From the NCBI GenBank assembly GCA_003486645.1, contig DNGI01000128.1, positions 1-7,784 of the forward strand: a stretch of DNA of 7,784 nucleotides, given 5' to 3'. Positions 5,682 to 7,784 of the stretch are shown here, piece after piece. A program made the translations under genes and the position numbers. Source of the DNA: Cyanobacteria bacterium UBA11370. GTDB taxonomy: Bacteria; Cyanobacteriota; Cyanobacteriia; Cyanobacteriales; Coleofasciculaceae. The notes beneath the pieces were generated by a model, which saw only the letters and a program-made list of their open reading frames with translations, searched no databases and had not been told where the DNA came from. The first letter of the stretch is position 1. Every line of letters begins with the position of its first letter.

Positions 5682-6233
5682 TTATCTTGATTTGTCATGT
5701 TTGATGAAGTTTTGTTGCTTTCCGTGAATTGAAACCCCTAAAACTTGAGAGAGCCAGACTTCAAAGTCCCGAATGGGGTGGGATGCTACGGTTACGGCGG
5801 CATCAACCATGGGTTCGACTAGAATAGTGAACATTCCCAAGCGATTACCCGCTAAGACATCGGTAAATAAGCGATCGCCAACCATAGCGACGTGTTCCAC
5901 AGGTAAATTCATCGCCTCAGCCGCTTTTTTCAATTTGCGCCGAGAGGGTTTCACCGCGCCCAGCATATACGGCAAATTGAGCGATTTGGCAATCGTTCCA
6001 ATCCGATTTTCACTCAGATTATTACTCACCAGCCATATCGATGCCACAGGTCGGATTTGTTCCACCCACTCCATAAGTTCCGCTGATGCCTGACTTGATT
6101 TAAGAGGCACTAACGTTTCATCAACATCTAAGACTAGACCTTTAAGCTGATATTGCTGTAGGATATCCTGGGTCAGACTCAAGATTGGCCCGCCTAGAAC
6201 TAAGTCAGGTTGTAAGTTTAATGCCCAAGACAT
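5682..6233 (-). CDS. YqeG-family HAD (subclass IIIA) phosphatase, 183 aa
   Basis: This is a small HAD-superfamily hydrolase. Counted from ATG 6233, motif I is LVLDVDETLVP (nucleophile D36, acid D38), motif II is LVSNN (S70), motif III is the lysine of VKPS (K95), and motif IV is GDRLFTD (119-125). The short cap-less layout fits YqeG and subclass IIIA, the group that also contains YrbI-type and PGP-phosphatase-like enzymes. The physiological substrate is uncertain; related proteins include mitochondrial and plastid phosphatidylglycerophosphate phosphatases, so a lipid-phosphate substrate is possible but not shown. I prefer ATG 6233 over an in-frame GTG at 6239 because family members begin M-S-W and because GAGTG upstream can then act as Shine-Dalgarno. 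It follows mltG on the same strand but is separated from it by about 310 bp of repeats. Confidence 0.92.
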   Translation of the reverse strand: MSWALNLQPDLVLGGPILSLTQDILQQYQLKGLVLDVDETLVPLKSSQASAELMEWVEQIRPVASIWLVSNNLSENRIGTIAKSLNLPYMLGAVKPSRRKLKKAAEAMNLPVEHVAMVGDRLFTDVLAGNRLGMFTILVEPMVDAAVTVASHPIRDFEVWLSQVLGVSIHGKQQNFIKHDKSR

Positions 6234-6260
6234 AAGCACTCATTTATATGCGGCTGGTAT

Positions 6261-6378
6261 TAGACTTCTTGCGTTATTCGGTGCAAAGAGGAAAGGGGAA
6301 GGGGTAAAGGTGTTGAAAAACCTTTAACCTTTAACCTTTTTGCCACTTTCGACTAAAGACACTTTTGCAAGAGGTCTA
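6261..6378. mobile_element. MITE with AGACYTCTTGC inverted ends, copy 2 (about 118 bp)
   Basis: TAGACTTCTTGC (6261-6272) and GCAAGAGGTCTA (6367-6378) are inverted with one mismatch. Read on the minus strand, the right end continues AAAAGT and shares its first 17 bases, except one, with the left end of the copy at 2052, so the two are relatives in opposite orientation. The interior differs and contains an AACCTTT heptamer array (6319-6339). It ends 28 bases upstream of the yqeG start and may affect that promoter. Confidence 0.65.
6319..6339. repeat. STRR: (AACCTTT)3 inside the MITE
   Basis: Three perfect copies of AACCTTT. Together with AAAGGT at 6306-6311 they can form a small stem (AAAGGT with ACCTTT). 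A heptamer array within a MITE suggests that repeat expansion occurred inside the mobile element. Confidence 0.65.
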
Positions 6379-6465
6379 TTGTGTCATGTGAGACATTTAG
6401 CCTCAACAGTTCTCCCTTTATCTAGCGTAGCAGTCAGAGCGATCGCAATTGCCAATACTGGTTTG

Positions 6466-6542
6466 TTGTCTGTTGTTCGTTGTTCGTTGTCTGTTGTTCG
6501 TTGTCCGTTGCAACCAACAACCAACAACCAACAACCAACAAC
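6466..6542. repeat. head-to-head STRR arrays forming a long potential stem, 3' of mltG
   Basis: Six heptamers of the type TTGTYYG (6466-6507) plus TTG are followed directly by four perfect CAACCAA units plus CAAC (6511-6542). The two halves are largely complementary with G-U pairs and mismatches, so either strand's RNA can fold into a long imperfect hairpin. It begins five bases after the mltG stop codon (6548-6550). The arrangement mirrors the paired arrays between rbp and pfkA. Confidence 0.8.
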
Positions 6543-6547
6543 TTTTG

Positions 6548-7630
6548 TTATCGTTTTTGAGCTTCCCGTTGTTTACGAATAGCATCTCTTGCCGCTTCGT
6601 GAGCTTCTATCGTTTTACTAAAGAAGTGAGTCCCATCATACCGAGCCACAAAAAACAGATAATCCGTATTTTCAGGATAGAGAGCCGCTTTCAAACTTTC
6701 TACACCCGGACTAGCAATTGGGGTAGGTGGTAGTCCAGGATTAACATAGGTATTGTAAGGAGAAGGAGTCTTGACCTGATCGTAGGTTAGAGGTTGGTCA
6801 GCCGTTTGTCGAAAACCCAAACCATACTCAACAGTTGGATCACTTTCCAGTTTCATCCCACGGTTCAAGCGGGCAGCAAATACCCCAGCAATGAGAGGAC
6901 GTTCTTGAGGAACGACCGCTTCTTTTTCAACCAGACTCGCTAAAGTGACCCACTGGTCAAGAGTTAGCCTGGTTTGCTGTTGTCCTTGTTGATAAATTGG
7001 CAGACCAACCTGCTCAAATCGTTTGAGCATTTGTTGAATGATTTGTTGGGGTGTAACGCGATCGCTCGGTAACTGATAAGTATCGGGATATAAATAGCCT
7101 TCAAGATGAGGTAAATCCGTAGGTAGCCAGGGGAATTGAGCTTGAGGAATTTGACTAGCCGCCGTAATAAAATCTTGCGCTTTAAAATAGCCTAGGGATT
7201 CAAAATAAGTTGCCATTTGTTGAAGTGACCACCCTTCAGGAATCGTGAAGGACAACTGCATCACCTCACCTGCCCAAATTTTATCAGCAATAACGGATAG
7301 CGGTTGAGTTGGGGATAGTTTGTAGGTTCCGGCTTTATACCCCCCCTCACGATCCGATAAGCTTAACCAATAGGTCCATAATCTCCAAGCATGGGCTGAA
7401 CGAATTACACCTGCCGCTTGCAAGTCGTGCCCAATCTGCTGTGCCCCAGTTCCGGTAGGAATCTGAATTTGGATATCTGTTGCTGCGTCTGGAGTTGTGG
7501 ACTGCGCTAGAACAGGGGGGGATTGTGCCCAACTCCACCACGCCCAACCCTGCCATCCACAAATGCCCAGTGTTAGGGGTAGCAGCATCAGAAAATAGAA
7601 CCAATTCGAGATTTTTTGAACCGCTTTCAT
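6548..7630 (-). CDS. mltG: endolytic murein transglycosylase MltG (YceG-like), 360 aa
   Basis: MltG is an inner-membrane lytic transglycosylase that cuts nascent peptidoglycan strands and so sets glycan length. An N-terminal membrane segment (about 10-28, WFYFLMLLPLTLGICGW) leads to the periplasmic part: a LysM-like region (about 52-125, IQIPTGTGAQQIGHDL), then the YceG domain with PEGWSLQQMA (131-140), LEGYLYPDTY (176-185), the catalytic ASLVEKEA (231-238, E235), ESDPTVEYGL (262-271), SPYNTY (290-295) and GLPPTPIASPG (299-309), and a closing HFFSKT..EH (335-344). Length is normal, and the N-terminus resembles other cyanobacterial MltG proteins. The ATG at 7630 directly abuts the right end of an IS200/IS605 element; the only Shine-Dalgarno-like sequence (GGGGAG, seven bases before ATG) belongs to that element. 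The native promoter and leader have therefore been separated from the gene. Confidence 0.95.
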   Translation of the reverse strand: MKAVQKISNWFYFLMLLPLTLGICGWQGWAWWSWAQSPPVLAQSTTPDAATDIQIQIPTGTGAQQIGHDLQAAGVIRSAHAWRLWTYWLSLSDREGGYKAGTYKLSPTQPLSVIADKIWAGEVMQLSFTIPEGWSLQQMATYFESLGYFKAQDFITAASQIPQAQFPWLPTDLPHLEGYLYPDTYQLPSDRVTPQQIIQQMLKRFEQVGLPIYQQGQQQTRLTLDQWVTLASLVEKEAVVPQERPLIAGVFAARLNRGMKLESDPTVEYGLGFRQTADQPLTYDQVKTPSPYNTYVNPGLPPTPIASPGVESLKAALYPENTDYLFFVARYDGTHFFSKTIEAHEAARDAIRKQREAQKR

Positions 7631-7664
7631 CTTGACACTCCCCGCCCTAAAACTGCGGGGATTC
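7631..7664 (-). mobile_element. right end of an IS200/IS605-family element (hairpin and cleavage signals)
   Basis: On the minus strand the order is GAAT (7664-7661), the hairpin CCCCGC/GCGGGG (7660-7655 with 7645-7640, nine-base loop), AGTG, then TCAA (7635-7632). GAAT before the hairpin and TCAA after it are the guide and cleavage signals at the right end of IS608, as known for that element. By analogy the element ends at 7632, with G7631 already flank, although a TCAAG end cannot be excluded. The tnpB stop codon lies in the hairpin loop. IS200/IS605 elements make no target duplication. The rest of the element lies beyond the window. Confidence 0.8.
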
Positions 7665-7784
7665 TTGGTTCAACAACTCGCCATAACCTAGCAGGATTTC
7701 TCCAACTAAACTAGAGGGCAAATCTCCCCAAGCGTGAGTTTCGGTATGCCCTACCGTACTCAATCCCTTTTGCAGAATGTTTAT
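7647..7784 (-). CDS. tnpB: TnpB (IS200/IS605 RNA-guided nuclease), C-terminal 45 residues only
   Basis: Partial: the gene enters from the right edge and ends at TAG (7649-7647). The tail INILQKGLSTVGH...AWGDLPSSLVGE...LNQESPQF matches the end of cyanobacterial TnpB/OrfB proteins. In these, 'NIL' closely follows the last RuvC aspartate (DRDxNAA), and GHTGTWA..NAWGD and LNQESP come after. The RuvC active site itself would lie just outside the window, so nuclease competence cannot be judged. The tail appears shortened between GHT and AWGD compared with the form I remember. TnpB is a guide-RNA-directed nuclease whose RNA comes from the 3' end of its own gene and the element's right end. No tnpA is visible. 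Confidence 0.85.
   Translation of the reverse strand: MNILQKGLSTVGHTETHAWGDLPSSLVGEILLGYGELLNQESPQF

Larger units (their letters stand above)
6234..6547. other. 314-bp repeat-filled gap between mltG and yqeG
   Basis: Both genes run on the minus strand. The gap holds a second AGACCTCTTGC-type MITE (6261-6378), a HIP1 octamer (6439-6446) and an inverted pair of STRR arrays (6466-6542) beginning five bases after the mltG stop. Two open frames on the plus strand here are products of the heptamer repeats and are not genes. The yqeG promoter must lie within or be carried by these repeats, unless mltG transcripts read through. Confidence 0.6.

Noticed and set aside
5773..6093. Plus-strand open frame of 106 codons opposite yqeG
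   Set aside because: It is antisense to the HAD motifs, and its open length is explained by the codon use of yqeG.
6234..6239. GTG start two codons upstream for the YqeG-family gene
   Set aside because: It would consume the likely Shine-Dalgarno GAGTG, and relatives begin M-S-W at ATG 6233.
6340..6733. Two overlapping plus-strand open frames (80 and 94 codons) in the mltG-yqeG gap
   Set aside because: Their middle parts encode the heptamer arrays as low-complexity VVRC/PTTNNQQ repeats, one crosses the MITE border, and the longer one runs antisense into mltG.
7347..7604. Minus-strand frame of 85 codons within mltG
   Set aside because: It is an alternative frame of a well-supported gene with no recognisable domain.

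Overview
The window looks like chromosomal DNA of a filamentous, repeat-rich cyanobacterium. Five exact HIP1 octamers (GCGATCGC, at about 627, 3006, 5871, 6439 and 7058) lie in 7.8 kb. Heptanucleotide tandem repeats of the cyanobacterial STRR type occur in most intergenic regions. The proteins include a cyanobacterial-style single-RRM RNA-binding protein, a Uma2-family protein and a YqeG-type HAD phosphatase. Species cannot be assigned from the sequence alone.

Left part (1-1989, genes on +): a 124-bp MITE-like nested palindrome opens the window. It is followed by a 71-aa conserved-looking small protein, a 203-aa orphan protein with a PD-(D/E)XK nuclease signature, and an RNA-binding protein of the Rbp family with a long, possibly structured leader. 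Middle and right part (2208-7784, genes on -): read in transcription order from the right edge these are the C-terminal tail of an IS200/IS605 TnpB, mltG (endolytic murein transglycosylase), a YqeG-family HAD phosphatase, a Uma2-family protein, proB (glutamate 5-kinase) and pfkA (6-phosphofructokinase). rbp and pfkA converge on a 218-bp gap made almost entirely of repeats.

The housekeeping genes do not form one pathway: cell-wall synthesis (mltG), a HAD phosphatase, proline biosynthesis (proB) and glycolysis (pfkA). The gaps between them have been heavily invaded by small repeats. These include two copies of a MITE with AGACCTCTTGC ends, three copies of a GTAGGGTGG palindrome, one GTAGAGA palindrome, and inverted pairs of STRR arrays placed directly after stop codons. 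Several repeats or element ends touch gene boundaries: the stop codons of the 203-aa gene and of pfkA lie inside repeats, and the right end of the IS605 element abuts the mltG start codon and supplies its only Shine-Dalgarno-like sequence.

I found no convincing new multigene system. The most notable features are the TnpB element fused to the 5' end of mltG, with the consequences for mltG expression and for the TnpB guide RNA, and the paired STRR arrays forming potential long stems at gene 3' ends.
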